Shown piece after piece: positions 15,279 through 24,743 of a DNA stretch of 32,705 bases; the stretch's first letter is position 1, and every line of letters starts with the position of its first letter. A program made the translations under genes and the position numbers. Origin of the DNA: Nanohaloarchaea archaeon B1-Br10_U2g19. Its GTDB lineage: Archaea; Nanohalarchaeota; Nanosalinia; Nanosalinales; Nanosalinaceae. The stretch lies in assembly GCA_001563905.1 (NCBI GenBank), contig LKMO01000007.1, positions 1 through 32,705 of the forward strand, in the 5' to 3' direction. Under the pieces are notes generated by a model. The model worked only from the letters and a program-made list of their open reading frames with translations, made no database searches and was not told the origin of the DNA.

Positions 15279-18119
15279 TCAGTTAAGCAGTTTGGATAGG
15301 TATTTTCCGGTATAGGAATCAGGGTTTTGTGCTACTTCTTCAGGTGTTCCCTGTGCAACTACGGTTCCTCCGTTTTCTCCTCCTTTAGGTCCTAAATCAA
15401 TTATCTGGTCCGCACATTTTACCAGCTCCAGTTCATGTTCTATTATCAGTACGGAGTTACCGTTTTCAACCAACCGGTGTAGTACCTCTATCAGTTTTCT
15501 TTCATCTTCCCAGTGGAGACCTGTAGTCGGTTCATCAAGCATATACAGTATATCTTTGTTACGGACCTTACCCAGTTCTTCGGCAAGTTTGATTCTTTGT
15601 GCTTCTCCTCCTGAAACTGTTGTAGAGGGCTGACCAAGCTCCATATAGCCTAGACCTACATCTTTCAGTAGTTTCAACCGTCTTTTGATTCTTCTATCAT
15701 GTTCGAAAAACTCGTATGCCTCTTCTATCTCCATATCCAGGATCTGTGCGATCGATTTACCCCGGTATTTTACCTGTAAAGTCTCTTTGTTGTATCTTTT
15801 ACCGTGACATCTTTCACACTCTACGTAAACATCTGATAGAAAGTTCATCTCGATCTGGACAGTTCCCTGGCCTTTACATTCTTCACATCTTCCGCCTTTC
15901 ACATTGAAACTGAAACGTCCTTTATCATAGCCACGTTGTTTTGATAACTTGGTTTCTGCGAAAAGCTCACGGATATAATCAAAGACTCCTGTATATGTTG
16001 CAGGGTTAGAACGCGGTGTACGTCCTATAGGAGACTGATCGATCATACGTACAGACTCTATATCTTCTGTTCCTTCTACTTTCTTGTGTTCTCCTACTCT
16101 GACGGAATGGTTGTTGTTCAACTGTTTTGTCAGCTGGTTGTAAAGGATTTTATGCATTAAAGTAGATTTTCCAGAACCTGAAAGTCCTGTTATAGCCGTC
16201 ATTATGCCTAAAGGAATCTCTACGTCGATATCTTTCAGGTTATGTTCTTTTGCACCTTTAATCGTTATACTTCCTTCAGGCTCTCTACGTTCATCAGGTA
16301 CCGGAATCTTTTTTCTACCGTCTAGAAAGTCGCCTGTAACAGACTCTTTTTTACTCGAAATATCTTTCTGTGAACCGGTTCCTACAATTTCTCCACCTCT
16401 TTTACCGGGTCCTGGACCTATATCGATTATATTGTCTGCTCGCCGGATAGTGTTTTCATCGTGCTCTACAACAAGTAAAGTGTTTCCTAGATCTCTAAGG
16501 TTCTCAAGTGTATCAACCAGTTTGTTGTTATCGTGTCTATGCAATCCGATTGAAGGCTCATCAAGTACGTAAAGTACGCCTGTAAGACCTGAACCTATCT
16601 GGGTTGCAAGCCTGATACGCTGGGTCTCTCCCCCGGATAAAGTAGCTGCCTCTCTGTTGAGAGTTAGATAAGTTAATCCTACCTGTTTTAAGAATCCTAG
16701 ACGTTCTCGGACCTCTCTGATTATCTCTTTTCCTATCTCAAGTTCTCTACCTGAAAGCTCATCTTCCAAGCCTTTGAAGGCTTCATGAGCTGTATCTATA
16801 TTCATTTTATTTATCTCAGGAAGTGTAAGACCTGCTACCTCTACATTTCTTGACTGTTCGGAAAGCCTTGTCCCGTTACATGAAGGACAGGTATCATCAC
16901 GCATATACTCTCTAAGACGCTCTCTTACATTATCGCTGTTGGTCTGATGGAAACGCCGGTTAATATACTCTATTGCGCCTTCAAACTCTTTTTCTGTAAG
17001 ACCTGAACCTCTCATCTTCTCTACAGTATAATAAAGAGGTTCTTCTGTACCGTAAAGTGCTTGTTCTTGTATACTTTCATCAAGCTCTTCGAAAGAAGTA
17101 TTTACACTGATATCAAAGTGGTCTGCAAACGCATTAACTCCGCGTCTGTAATAATCTTTACTGTAATCCCAGAGAGTAACCGCTTGTTTCAAAGGTAAAG
17201 AAGGATCAGGTACAACAAGTTTTCTATCTGCGACCTCGGATTTACCGAGTCCATCACATTCGCTGCAAGCCCCGTAAGGACTGTTAAACGAAAAACTTCT
17301 CTGTTCTAGTTCCCTAAACTCTCTTTGGTTTCCTGGCTCGGAAAAACCTTCTGTAAACCGCATAAGTTTACGGTTCCCAACAGCTTCTACAGCATCTAAA
17401 CTGTTTTCCAGCTTTTTCCCTAGTTCAACATAGACTTTTCCGTTTGACTCTCCTATCGCCGATTCGATCGCTTCTACAAGCCTCGAACGTGAATCCGGAT
17501 CCGCTTTTATCCGGTCTATAACTATCTCAAAACTGTTTTCAGGTTCAGGATCTTCCAAAGTTAAATCATATTCTTTATCTGTAATTACCCGGGTAAAACC
17601 TCTTTCTTCCAGTTCTTCTATATATTCTGTAAAGTTTTCTGTTTTTACAGGTGAAAGTACTTTGATCTTTGTACCCTCAGGAAGCTCTAAGACCTTATCC
17701 GCTATATGGTCGGGAGTATTCTGTTCTACTATTTTCCCTGTCTCTGGAGAATACTGGGTTCCAACACGTGCATAAAGAAGCCGTAGATAATCATGTATCT
17801 CAGTTACAGTACCGACTGTAGATCTAGGAGTCGTACCCGAAGTCTTCTGTTCTATACTTATAGCAGGTGAAAGACCTTCAATTCTTTCAACCTCTGGTTT
17901 ATCCATCTGGTCTAGAAAGTTTCTTGCATAAGAAGAAAGTGATTCCATATAACGGCGTTGACCTTCTGCAAAAATTGTATCGAAAGCAAGTGTAGATTTT
18001 CCCGAACCGGAAAGACCGGTTACAACTGTTAGTTCTCCTCTTGGTATCTCAACATCTATATTTTTTAGATTGTTTTCCTTTGCACCGGTTACCTCTATAC
18101 TTTCTTTCTGTCCGCTCAT
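15279..18119 (-). CDS. uvrA: Excinuclease ABC subunit A
   Basis: A 946-residue UvrA, the damage-sensing ATPase that loads UvrB. There are two ABC ATPase halves, each with Walker A GLSGSGKS (the first at 35-42) and signature/Walker B blocks: [19 protein letters not shown] with [12 protein letters not shown], and [15 protein letters not shown] with [12 protein letters not shown]. Zinc-binding pairs are present ([17 protein letters not shown], and CEECKGQG with CERCHGKRY). The insertion domain with [21 protein letters not shown] is typical. It is full length with normal catalytic residues. It is divergent from uvrB with about 96 bases between them, so all three genes could be co-regulated. Archaeal UvrABC is generally viewed as acquired from bacteria. 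Confidence 0.97.
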   Translation of the reverse strand: MSGQKESIEVTGAKENNLKNIDVEIPRGELTVVTGLSGSGKSTLAFDTIFAEGQRRYMESLSSYARNFLDQMDKPEVERIEGLSPAISIEQKTSGTTPRSTVGTVTEIHDYLRLLYARVGTQYSPETGKIVEQNTPDHIADKVLELPEGTKIKVLSPVKTENFTEYIEELEERGFTRVITDKEYDLTLEDPEPENSFEIVIDRIKADPDSRSRLVEAIESAIGESNGKVYVELGKKLENSLDAVEAVGNRKLMRFTEGFSEPGNQREFRELEQRSFSFNSPYGACSECDGLGKSEVADRKLVVPDPSLPLKQAVTLWDYSKDYYRRGVNAFADHFDISVNTSFEELDESIQEQALYGTEEPLYYTVEKMRGSGLTEKEFEGAIEYINRRFHQTNSDNVRERLREYMRDDTCPSCNGTRLSEQSRNVEVAGLTLPEINKMNIDTAHEAFKGLEDELSGRELEIGKEIIREVRERLGFLKQVGLTYLTLNREAATLSGGETQRIRLATQIGSGLTGVLYVLDEPSIGLHRHDNNKLVDTLENLRDLGNTLLVVEHDENTIRRADNIIDIGPGPGKRGGEIVGTGSQKDISSKKESVTGDFLDGRKKIPVPDERREPEGSITIKGAKEHNLKDIDVEIPLGIMTAITGLSGSGKSTLMHKILYNQLTKQLNNNHSVRVGEHKKVEGTEDIESVRMIDQSPIGRTPRSNPATYTGVFDYIRELFAETKLSKQRGYDKGRFSFNVKGGRCEECKGQGTVQIEMNFLSDVYVECERCHGKRYNKETLQVKYRGKSIAQILDMEIEEAYEFFEHDRRIKRRLKLLKDVGLGYMELGQPSTTVSGGEAQRIKLAEELGKVRNKDILYMLDEPTTGLHWEDERKLIEVLHRLVENGNSVLIIEHELELVKCADQIIDLGPKGGENGGTVVAQGTPEEVAQNPDSYTGKYLSKLLN

Positions 18120-18215
18120 TTAATCCCCTCTAATAACTCTCTGAAAAGAACTTATTTCCAGGTATGAATATGATGACAGGTTAACCATAAATGATTGGTC
18201 TTCGTTTTACTGGGC

Positions 18216-20189
18216 ATGAAAGAGTCCAAAAAATTCAATGTAAAAGCACCTTTTGAACCTGCAGGAGACCAAAGCCAGGCGATAGACAAGCTTTCAGAAG
18301 GTTTCAACCAAGGTATGGAAAAACAGACCCTTTTAGGGGTTACAGGTTCAGGTAAAACCAATACAGTTTCATGGACTATAGAACAGATACAGAAACCGAC
18401 ACTGGTTATTGCACATAACAAAACTTTAGCAGCCCAGCTCTACGATGAGTTAAAACAGCTTTTCCCCGATGCAGCAGTAGAGTACTTTGTATCCTACTAT
18501 GATTATTATCAGCCTGAAGCATACGTCAAAAACACAGACACCTATATAGGGAAAGATGCTTCGATCAACGAAGAAATAGAAAAACTTAGACACTCAGCTA
18601 CAAACTCTCTTCTTACAAGAGATGATGTAATTGTTGTAGCATCGGTTTCTGCAATATACGGTCTTGGTGACCCTGATTTTTACAGAGATCTAGCACTTGA
18701 AATCAGCAAAGATACAGACAAAACTAGAGACGATGTTATAGCCGAACTGGTTGATATACAGTATGAACGTAGCGATGAAGATTTCAAACAGGGAAAGTTC
18801 CGTCTTAGAGGAGACACACTCGATATATTTCCTATGTACTCACGTACTGCTTACAGAATCAGTTTTTGGGGGGATGAAATTGAGAAGATAACAGAGTTCA
18901 AACCTTTAGAAAACAAGACAGTAGAAAAAAGAGAAAACGTACTGATAAGACCGGCATCCCATTATTCAGCTCCTGATGAGAAACTAGAACAAGCTATAGA
19001 AGAGATAGAAGAACTTATGGAACAACGCATTGAACATTTCAAAGATATAGGCGATGAGGTCGCCGCCCAGAGAATAGAAGAGCGTACCAAGTTCGATATA
19101 GAGATGATAAAAGAAGTTGGATACTGTTCAGGGATTGAAAACTACTCAGTACATCTTTCTGACAGAGACTCTGGAGATCCGCCTTACACTCTTTTAGACT
19201 ATTTTCCGGATGATTTTCTTACGGTTATAGATGAGTCTCATCAAACGGTTCCACAGATCAAAGGACAGCATGCGGGAGACAAAGCGCGTAAAGAATCGCT
19301 TGTGGAAAACGGTTTCCGGCTGCCAACAGCTTATGACAACCGGCCTCTAACCTTCGAAGAGTTCGAAGAAAAAACCGATAAAACACTTTACATATCGGCT
19401 ACGCCCGCGGATTATGAAAAACAAGAGTCTGAACAGATAGTAGAACAGATTGTACGTCCAACATACTTGGTTGATCCTACTATAGAGGTCCGTGAGACCC
19501 AAGCACAGGTAGAAAATGTGATAGAAGAGATAGAAAAACGGGTAGAACGTGATGAGCGTACACTTGTAACAACGTTGTCTAAGAATATGGCCGAAAACCT
19601 CGCAGAGTTTCTACGTGATGCAGGTGTAAACGCAAAGTATATGCACCATGAAACCGATACACTTGAACGCCATGAAATTATCAGAAAACTGCGTCTAGGA
19701 GAGATAGATGTAGTTGTAGGAATCAATCTTTTGAGAGAAGGTTTAGATATTCCAGAAGTATCTTTAGTGGCTATACTTGAAGCTGATCAAGCAGGTTTTC
19801 TACGTTCAGAGACTGCATTAGTACAGACTATGGGCCGTGCAGCAAGAAACAAAGACGGTCATGTAATCATGTACGGCGATGAGAAAACAGATGCGATGGA
19901 AAACGCTGTAAGTGAAACCAAAAGAAGAAGGGAGATACAAGAAAAGTTTAATGAAGAAAACAACAAAGAACCGAAGACTATCGAGAAAAAGATAACAGAA
20001 TCAACTCTTCCAGGAAAAGAAAAAAAGAAAAATGTTACAAAAACAGAGTTCGAAAACTCATCAGCTGCAGAAAAACGTATTATCGAGTTACAGGAAGATA
20101 TGAAACAGGCAGCAGAAAACCTAGAGTTCGAACTGGCAGCAGAATACAGAGATAAAATCAAACAGATAAAAAAAGAAAACAGTCTATAA
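18216..20189 (+). CDS. uvrB: Excinuclease ABC subunit B
   Basis: A 657-residue UvrB, the helicase-like protein that verifies damage. Walker A GVTGSGKT lies at 41-48, the damage-probing beta-hairpin [12 protein letters not shown] at about 93-104, the DESH motif in [12 protein letters not shown], and motifs V/VI in [12 protein letters not shown] and TMGRAARN. The UVR domain ([20 protein letters not shown]) at the C-terminus binds UvrC. I set the start at the ATG at 18216, which begins KESKKFNVK as in the family and lies about 26 bases after an ACCATAAAT box. A TTG in frame at 18195 would overlap that promoter. It is divergent from uvrA-uvrC. Confidence 0.97.
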   Translation: MKESKKFNVKAPFEPAGDQSQAIDKLSEGFNQGMEKQTLLGVTGSGKTNTVSWTIEQIQKPTLVIAHNKTLAAQLYDELKQLFPDAAVEYFVSYYDYYQPEAYVKNTDTYIGKDASINEEIEKLRHSATNSLLTRDDVIVVASVSAIYGLGDPDFYRDLALEISKDTDKTRDDVIAELVDIQYERSDEDFKQGKFRLRGDTLDIFPMYSRTAYRISFWGDEIEKITEFKPLENKTVEKRENVLIRPASHYSAPDEKLEQAIEEIEELMEQRIEHFKDIGDEVAAQRIEERTKFDIEMIKEVGYCSGIENYSVHLSDRDSGDPPYTLLDYFPDDFLTVIDESHQTVPQIKGQHAGDKARKESLVENGFRLPTAYDNRPLTFEEFEEKTDKTLYISATPADYEKQESEQIVEQIVRPTYLVDPTIEVRETQAQVENVIEEIEKRVERDERTLVTTLSKNMAENLAEFLRDAGVNAKYMHHETDTLERHEIIRKLRLGEIDVVVGINLLREGLDIPEVSLVAILEADQAGFLRSETALVQTMGRAARNKDGHVIMYGDEKTDAMENAVSETKRRREIQEKFNEENNKEPKTIEKKITESTLPGKEKKKNVTKTEFENSSAAEKRIIELQEDMKQAAENLEFELAAEYRDKIKQIKKENSL

Positions 20190-20259
20190 ACAGATAAATA
20201 TTCCTTTTCTGAAAACTAGTTCGGAATAATATTTAAGACTGAACGGTTCATAGTAGTCT

Positions 20260-20778
20260 GTGAGATTTGATTTACTCAGTAAAATCAACAAATTTGGGCC
20301 TTTACTAGGAGTTTTTGGTTTTGTGACGGCTTCTACACTAATTTTATCGATTCTATTCGAAAGTTCTGTTATGCAGACCGGAAAGCTGTTTATGGCTATG
20401 TTCTTTTTGACTTTCGGAGCTTTCAAAGTCTACAATCTAGAAGGTTTTAAGAAAGCATTCGAGATGTATGATCCTCTAGCAGCTAAAAACAGTTTTTATG
20501 CCTCAGTATATCCTTTTGTTGAGATAGCTTTAGGAACACTATATCTTACAATCTTCGTATACTCTTTACCAAGACTGGAATTAATTGTTTACAGCTCTAC
20601 AGTTTTAATTGTGGGTATAAACGCATTAGGAGTTCTGAAAGCCTTGACTGATGGTAGGAAAATCCAGTGTGCCTGTCTTGGGGATGTCTTTAACGTGCCG
20701 ATGACATGGGTCACCTTACTCGAAGATCTCTTAATGGCTTCAATGGCGTTAATAATGCTTCTAACCTTGTTTTACTGA
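20260..20778 (+). CDS. MauE/DoxX-like redox membrane protein
   Basis: A 172-residue membrane protein with about four to five helices. The layout matches the MauE/DoxX-type family: a first pair of helices, then FEMYDPLAAKNSFYASVYPFVE leading into a helix, and near the end a cytoplasm-adjacent CACLGDVFNVPMTWVTLLED motif with a C-x-C pair, followed by the last helix. These proteins often support disulfide exchange or metal handling. The GTG start at 20260 lies about 26 bases past a TAATATTTAAG box, suggesting a leaderless message. There is no thioredoxin or metal-binding partner gene beside it. Family confidence is moderate to good; the exact substrate is unknown. Confidence 0.72.
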   Translation: MRFDLLSKINKFGPLLGVFGFVTASTLILSILFESSVMQTGKLFMAMFFLTFGAFKVYNLEGFKKAFEMYDPLAAKNSFYASVYPFVEIALGTLYLTIFVYSLPRLELIVYSSTVLIVGINALGVLKALTDGRKIQCACLGDVFNVPMTWVTLLEDLLMASMALIMLLTLFY

Positions 20779-20807
20779 AACCGGGCTGATTTTCTTAGGT
20801 ATCGGTG

Positions 20808-20812
20808 TTTAA
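20808..20812 (+). promoter_or_regulatory. Possible TATA box of the structured element
   Basis: TTTAA within GTTTAAGG lies about 26 bases before 20836-20838, where the two-hairpin element begins. The spacing is right for transcription starting at its first stem. Confidence 0.35.
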
Positions 20813-20837
20813 GGCTTCGGGTTTATTAGTTAGTTAT

Positions 20838-20908
20838 CAGACCTCACTGTTGTGAGCAGTCGGGGTCTGGCAGGATTCCAGAGTTTTACTCTGGTTCCTG
20901 TTCATTTT
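20838..20908 (+). ncRNA. Candidate structured small RNA: two hairpins and a U-run
   Basis: Two hairpins lie back to back. The first pairs CAGACC (20838-20843) with GGTCTG (20864-20869) and encloses a smaller TCAC/GTGA stem with a TGTT loop. The second pairs CAGGA (20871-20875) with TCCTG (20896-20900) and CCAGAG (20878-20883) with CTCTGG (20889-20894) around a TTTTA loop, and is followed by TTTTTT at 20903-20908. The second stem and T-run together look like an intrinsic terminator. The argF start has its own TTTAA box downstream, so this could be a separate small RNA, a terminator for the MauE-like gene, or an argF leader. I recognise no known RNA family. Confidence 0.45.
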
Positions 20909-20956
20909 TTCTATATTCGAGTAGATTCTTTAACCAGTTTTTGGAAATTATACTGT

Positions 20957-21865
20957 ATGAATAAAGATAAACTGGATTTTCTTACCCTGGATGATATAAC
21001 TCAAAAAGAGGTTTCCGATATTTTAGAGTCTGCACAAAACTACAAAGACAAAGATGCTGGTGGAAAAGATTTAGAGTCTCAAACTTTAGGAATGATATTC
21101 CAGAAGCCTAGTACACGTACACGGGTATCGTTCGAAACAGGGATGACTCAGCTAGGCGGCCACGCAGTCTACCTAAACGAGGAGGACATCCATCTTGGAC
21201 GCGGAGAACCGTTAAAGGATACGGCTAGAGCAGTCTCAAGCTACGTCGATATCTTGATGGCAAGAACTTACAGACACGGAGATATTGAAACCTTGGCAGA
21301 GTACTCAGAAACCCCTGTTGTAAACGGGCTTTCAGACAAAGCACATCCGTGCCAGGCTTTAGCCGACCTACTTACAATCAAAGAAAAGTTCGGAGGCTTT
21401 GAAGACGTGAAGGCTGCATGGATAGGAGACTGTAACAATGTGGCGCACTCATTTGCTTTAGGCTGCTCACTAACAGGTCTAAAGTTTTCGGTTGCAGCTC
21501 CAGAAAACCAGGGTTTCAACAAACAGTTCTTAGAAAAACTCAGAGAAAACGGTTTAGAACCAGAGATCGCTGAAAAACCTGAAGAAGCAGTTAAGGATTC
21601 AGACGTTGTCTATACGGATGTCTGGAACAGTATGGGCGACCAGAAAACAAGTGAAGAGCTGGAAAAATTTGAGGACTACCAAGTAAACCAGAAGCTGTTG
21701 GAGAAAAGCCCTGGAGCCTTTGTAATGCACTGTTTACCGGCTAAAAGAGGAGAAGAGATAACGGAAGAAGTTCTGGAAGGCAGTAAATCTGTGGTCTGGC
21801 AACAGGCAGAGAACAGGCTTCATGTACAGAAAGCGCTTTTAAACTGGCTCCTTGAGGATAACTGA
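20957..21865 (+). CDS. argF: Ornithine carbamoyltransferase
   Basis: A 302-residue ornithine carbamoyltransferase, which makes citrulline from ornithine and carbamoyl phosphate, or runs the reverse in the arginine deiminase route. The carbamoyl-phosphate site STRTR is at 52-56, HPCQ at 130-133, the ornithine-side DVWNSMG at 221-227 and the catalytic HCLP at 258-261. SMG and HCLP together distinguish it from aspartate or other carbamoyltransferases. I set the start at the ATG at 20957, about 26 bases after TTTAA; a longer frame upstream covers the hairpin region and is not coding. No other arginine gene is in the window, so the direction of use is open. Confidence 0.94.
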   Translation: MNKDKLDFLTLDDITQKEVSDILESAQNYKDKDAGGKDLESQTLGMIFQKPSTRTRVSFETGMTQLGGHAVYLNEEDIHLGRGEPLKDTARAVSSYVDILMARTYRHGDIETLAEYSETPVVNGLSDKAHPCQALADLLTIKEKFGGFEDVKAAWIGDCNNVAHSFALGCSLTGLKFSVAAPENQGFNKQFLEKLRENGLEPEIAEKPEEAVKDSDVVYTDVWNSMGDQKTSEELEKFEDYQVNQKLLEKSPGAFVMHCLPAKRGEEITEEVLEGSKSVVWQQAENRLHVQKALLNWLLEDN

Positions 21866-21871
21866 TACTTT

Positions 21872-22195
21872 ATGGAAGAGTTGGTAGAAGAGTTGCTGGA
21901 TCTTGAAGGTGTTAAAAGCGTTAGAAGGTTTAACGACTCGGTTCTAAGAGTAGAGCTTTACAGCCGTAGTATTCCGGGTTCAGAGCTGTTTGAGATCTCA
22001 GGTGATCTACGAAAGATTTCGCAGAAAATCAGGTCCTGTCTTGAACAGGCTCGGCAGAACAGAGTTTTTTCGAGCTGGGAATGGGTAGTTAAGCCTGAGA
22101 AAAAGTACCAGAAAACAAGTTTAGGACGTAAGAAGGTAAAGGATAGGAAAGGTATAGGTTACAAAAAAGATTATTACGAGATATCGGTCAGCTAA
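21872..22195 (+). CDS. Small protein of unknown function, co-transcribed with argF
   Basis: A 107-residue protein starting six bases after the argF stop, so almost certainly in the same transcript. The first half is acidic and helical. The second half (about 75-100) is unusually basic (KPEKKYQKTSLGRKKVKDRKG) for this acidic proteome and may bind nucleic acid. It has no cysteine pair or membrane segment. I recognise no family. A run of seven T just past its stop (22201-22207) likely ends the transcript. Confidence 0.6.
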   Translation: MEELVEELLDLEGVKSVRRFNDSVLRVELYSRSIPGSELFEISGDLRKISQKIRSCLEQARQNRVFSSWEWVVKPEKKYQKTSLGRKKVKDRKGIGYKKDYYEISVS

Positions 22196-22196
22196 A

Positions 22197-22215
22197 ACAG
22201 TTTTTTTACTTTATC
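22197..22215 (+). terminator. T7 run after the argF transcript
   Basis: CAGTTTTTTTACTTT directly follows the stop of the gene after argF. It is a U-tract terminator without a hairpin. It overlaps the 3' end of the 41-residue membrane protein on minus. Confidence 0.45.
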
Positions 22216-22331
22216 AGTAGGAATACGCCGGCCAGTATAAGAACTAGGCCTATTATGGTTGCTACTGGGGGTATCGGTATGAAAAGAAATACTATGCCTA
22301 AAAGTATTAGAGCTGTAGCTTTCCATTTCAT
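22206..22331 (-). CDS. 41-residue two-helix membrane microprotein
   Basis: Below the usual size cut, but convincing. It has an ATG at 22331 with AGGAAAG just before it, 41 codons and a TAA. The product starts MKWK, then two hydrophobic helices (about 5-18 and 23-39) are separated by a tight IPIPP turn, and it ends in a lone Lys. This is a helical hairpin fully buried in the membrane, with basic ends facing the cytoplasm. The region has no other use: the plus-strand gene ends at 22195 and the alternative minus-strand frame here gives a polar sequence of no family. No function can be assigned. Confidence 0.6.
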   Translation of the reverse strand: MKWKATALILLGIVFLFIPIPPVATIIGLVLILAGVFLLIK

Positions 22332-22443
22332 CTTTCCTGTTAGGCATGTTAGGTTTCGCTGAGTAAAAACAGAACTGCACCAAACAATATTGTAGTAATC
22401 TATAACAGTTAGATATATTACAGCTTCCAGTTAAATACTTAGT

Positions 22444-22719
22444 ATGCCTTTAGAAGATTCTCCGCGTGAATTCACGCTGTATAAACTAGATTCAGGTGAA
22501 GAAGACTATGAAGAGGCTGTAAAACTTCTTGACCAATCAGGACTCAAGTACAGTACTTCCAAAGAGTCATGTAGTTATGTGGTCAGGGATGAAGAACCGG
22601 TTTTGGATATCTATCTTCCGGGTATGGATATGCATATCTGTAGGAAAGGCTCAAGAGAGATAGAACAGGCTCTCAGTAATATTGAGCTTAGAGACAACGA
22701 ACATGTTAAAGATCTCTAA
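22444..22719 (+). CDS. Small acidic protein of unknown function
   Basis: A 91-residue soluble protein. The N-terminal part is acidic with EEDYEEAVKLLDQSG, and the central part has strands (SYVVRDEEPVLDIYLPG) and a DMHICRKGSREIEQALSNI helix, which suggests a compact alpha/beta fold. Two cysteines (about 43 and 66) are isolated. An ATATATTA box lies 26 bases before the ATG, so it has its own leaderless promoter. It ends 51 bases before the MgtE-like gene, which also has a promoter. I recognise no family. Confidence 0.6.
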   Translation: MPLEDSPREFTLYKLDSGEEDYEEAVKLLDQSGLKYSTSKESCSYVVRDEEPVLDIYLPGMDMHICRKGSREIEQALSNIELRDNEHVKDL

Positions 22720-22770
22720 AGCCTGGTCTCTCCAATCCTTTAAATAAAAAGTTAGAATACTTCTTAACTA

Positions 22771-23760
22771 ATGGTTCTAAAGGATAAGATGCTTTTAGCA
22801 GAAGATCTAGTTAGAAAAGACTTTGTAAGTTTAGACGCAGAAACAACTGCTAAAGAGGCTTTAGAACATTTCAGAGACTTTGAGTCAGAGCTTGAAAAAC
22901 CTTCTATATACTATATCTACGTTTTTAAAGACGGAGAACTTGCAGGAGTTATATCAGTAAAAGAACTGCTGAGAGCACGGACTGATCAGACTTTAGAAGA
23001 GCTTATGCGAGAAGATATTGAAACTGTTGACTCGAAGGAGTCTTTGGAGAAAGTTGCTCGTGACATGGCTAAAACAGATTACCAGGCGCTTCCAGTACTT
23101 GAAGAAGAGGAAATGATAGGTATTGTACGCCATGATGAGATGCTTGAAGTACTAGATAATGAAGCTACAGAAGATATATTCAAGAAAGCAGGTATAGTTG
23201 AGGAGATTGATAAAAGCAAGAAAGTTATAGACTCCTCGGTTTTTGGAGCAGTCAGAGTTAGACTTCCCTGGTTATTATTCGCGCTTCTAGGTGGTTTAAT
23301 GGCTGGAGGGGTTATAGAGTTCTTTGAATCATCTCTTAACCAGGTTATGGCTTTAGCATTCTTTATACCAGTAATAATGGATATGGGAGGTAACGTGGGA
23401 ACACAGTCCTCCACTATTTTTGTAAGAGGATTAGTACTAGGTAATATAGAAAGCGATAAAGCCTTCAGATACTTGGCGAAAGAAGCCGTTACAGGACTGA
23501 CTATAGGACTTATTACAGGCGCTTTAGCAGGTTTAGCAGTATTCCTATGGCAAGGCAACCCTATGGTTTCAGTTGTACTCTTCTTATCCATGACTCTAAC
23601 ATGTGGTATCGCCTCACTTCTCGGCTATATTATTCCCTGGGCTGCACATAAGACAGGTAGAGATCCTGCTGCAGTATCTGATCCGATGGTAACGACGATT
23701 AAAGATATTACTGCTCTGATGATTTACTTTGGGTTAGCTACAACTCTTCTAGGTATTTAA
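22771..23760 (+). CDS. mgtE: MgtE-like divalent cation transporter with CBS pair
   Basis: A 329-residue MgtE/SLC41-type magnesium channel. Residues about 1-135 hold two CBS domains (AEDLVRKDFVSLDAETTAKEA and LMREDIETVDSKESLEKVARDM) that sense Mg or nucleotides. The membrane half (about 155-329) has five helices with family landmarks GGNVGTQSST, a variant of the selectivity region, and DPMVTTIKDITALMIYFG near the end. The usual N-terminal helical MgtE_N domain is absent, which is common in archaeal forms. A TTTAAATAA box lies 26 bases before the ATG. A perfect palindrome sits 28 bases after its stop. Confidence 0.9.
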   Translation: MVLKDKMLLAEDLVRKDFVSLDAETTAKEALEHFRDFESELEKPSIYYIYVFKDGELAGVISVKELLRARTDQTLEELMREDIETVDSKESLEKVARDMAKTDYQALPVLEEEEMIGIVRHDEMLEVLDNEATEDIFKKAGIVEEIDKSKKVIDSSVFGAVRVRLPWLLFALLGGLMAGGVIEFFESSLNQVMALAFFIPVIMDMGGNVGTQSSTIFVRGLVLGNIESDKAFRYLAKEAVTGLTIGLITGALAGLAVFLWQGNPMVSVVLFLSMTLTCGIASLLGYIIPWAAHKTGRDPAAVSDPMVTTIKDITALMIYFGLATTLLGI

Positions 23761-23787
23761 GCCAGTATTTAGAACATTTAAACCAGA

Positions 23788-23811
23788 GTTTAGGCCGGCC
23801 TAAACCTTTTT
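23788..23811 (+). terminator. Perfect 18-bp palindrome followed by T5
   Basis: GTTTAGGCCGGCCTAAAC is perfectly self-complementary. As RNA it makes a 7-bp stem with a CCGG loop, followed by CTTTTT. It could be a bacterial-style terminator for the mgtE gene, or an operator, because it lies just before the TATA region of the next small gene. Confidence 0.45.
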
Positions 23812-23841
23812 GAATTAGAATCATCTCATAATAATTCGCGA

Positions 23842-24015
23842 ATGAGCCTTGACGAAGCCAGAGAAATAATAGAAGATATTGAAACAAAGAATGCTGTAAA
23901 AAGAAATCCTGACTTAGAAAACGAGCTTCTAAACTACTCTCAAGATATGGACGTCTATGAAGCAGAAGATTACTGGAGAGAAGTAGAAGAAACAACATAT
24001 ACAGCAGACTACTAG
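23842..24015 (+). CDS. 57-residue acidic protein
   Basis: A short gene starting MSLDEAREIIEDIETKNAVK and ending in TADY, then TAG. It is highly acidic and mostly helical. Codon use and composition fit the neighbours, while the overlapping minus-strand frame gives a Leu/Ser-rich shadow. It sits between the mgtE palindrome and the metallophosphoesterase promoter. No family is recognised. Its size and charge recall small regulatory partners or antitoxin-like proteins, but no toxin gene is next to it. Confidence 0.5.
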   Translation: MSLDEAREIIEDIETKNAVKRNPDLENELLNYSQDMDVYEAEDYWREVEETTYTADY

Positions 24016-24072
24016 ACTTTTAGAAAAACCTAGGACATACTTAAAAGCATTTAACAGTCTAAACAAATTACA

Positions 24073-24711
24073 ATGTCTCTAAAACTTTTAGTTACCAGCG
24101 ACTTCCATGCTAGAGAAGATCTTAAAGAAGCAGCTATAGAAGAAGCTAACAACGGAGAATACGACATATACCTGAATCTTGGAGATTACATGACTGAAGA
24201 GTACGCACAAGACCTGTTCGAAAAGATAGAGATACCTGCAATAGGATGTACAGGAAACAGAGACATGATGTTTGACGCCGAGTTCCTAGACGGAGAAGTA
24301 CCGGTCTACAACTTTCTAGAAGCAGAAGTAGACGACGAATACCTGATAATACTTATCGGAGGAGACTTCCCGGACGACATAAAAGGAAAAGTCTCAGACC
24401 TTATAGAAGAACACGGAGACGCCTCAAAAGTGATTATAGGTTCCCACTACCCGCCGAAAAAAGTAGGGGACAGAATACATTCCGGAAGAAGAATAGGATT
24501 CGACCAGTTCCGAGAACTAATAATAAGACATAAGCCTGCAGTCTGGATGAACGGCCATGTACACGAAGACTTCGGAGAAAGAAAACTTATGAAGACAAAA
24601 GTCTTGAACGCTGCATCAGATGAGACAGGAAAGGCCTACGCCGTAACTATAGGAGATGAAGGCGGAGTCGAAGAAGTAGAGGAAGTAGTACTGGTAGAAC
24701 AAGAAGGCTAA
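24073..24711 (+). CDS. Calcineurin-like metallophosphoesterase
   Basis: A 212-residue phosphoesterase with a two-metal site. The motifs are complete: DFH (D10, H12), LGD (G37-D38), GNRD (61-64), GSHYPP (with the metal His), and GHVHED. This is the small single-domain type related to YfcE/MJ0936 phosphodiesterases, which act on small phosphodiesters; the natural substrate is unknown. A TTAAAA box lies 26 bases before the ATG. It is followed 32 bases later by lysA, so the two might share a transcript. The C-terminal end is a run of Glu and Val. Confidence 0.88.
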   Translation: MSLKLLVTSDFHAREDLKEAAIEEANNGEYDIYLNLGDYMTEEYAQDLFEKIEIPAIGCTGNRDMMFDAEFLDGEVPVYNFLEAEVDDEYLIILIGGDFPDDIKGKVSDLIEEHGDASKVIIGSHYPPKKVGDRIHSGRRIGFDQFRELIIRHKPAVWMNGHVHEDFGERKLMKTKVLNAASDETGKAYAVTIGDEGGVEEVEEVVLVEQEG

Positions 24712-24743
24712 GTTTCTAAACAGCTCTAAAACAAATAATTTCT

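Noticed and set aside
20852-20956. Upstream extension of argF
   Set aside because: The frame is open but covers the hairpin element and adds 35 residues with no family match; MNKDKL fits normal OTC starts.
22192-22383. 63-codon minus-strand frame
   Set aside because: It is a polar, Ser/Asn-rich shadow of the 41-residue membrane gene in another frame.
23738-23998. 86-codon minus-strand frame
   Set aside because: It is a Leu/Ser-rich shadow opposite the 57-residue acidic gene and includes the palindrome.
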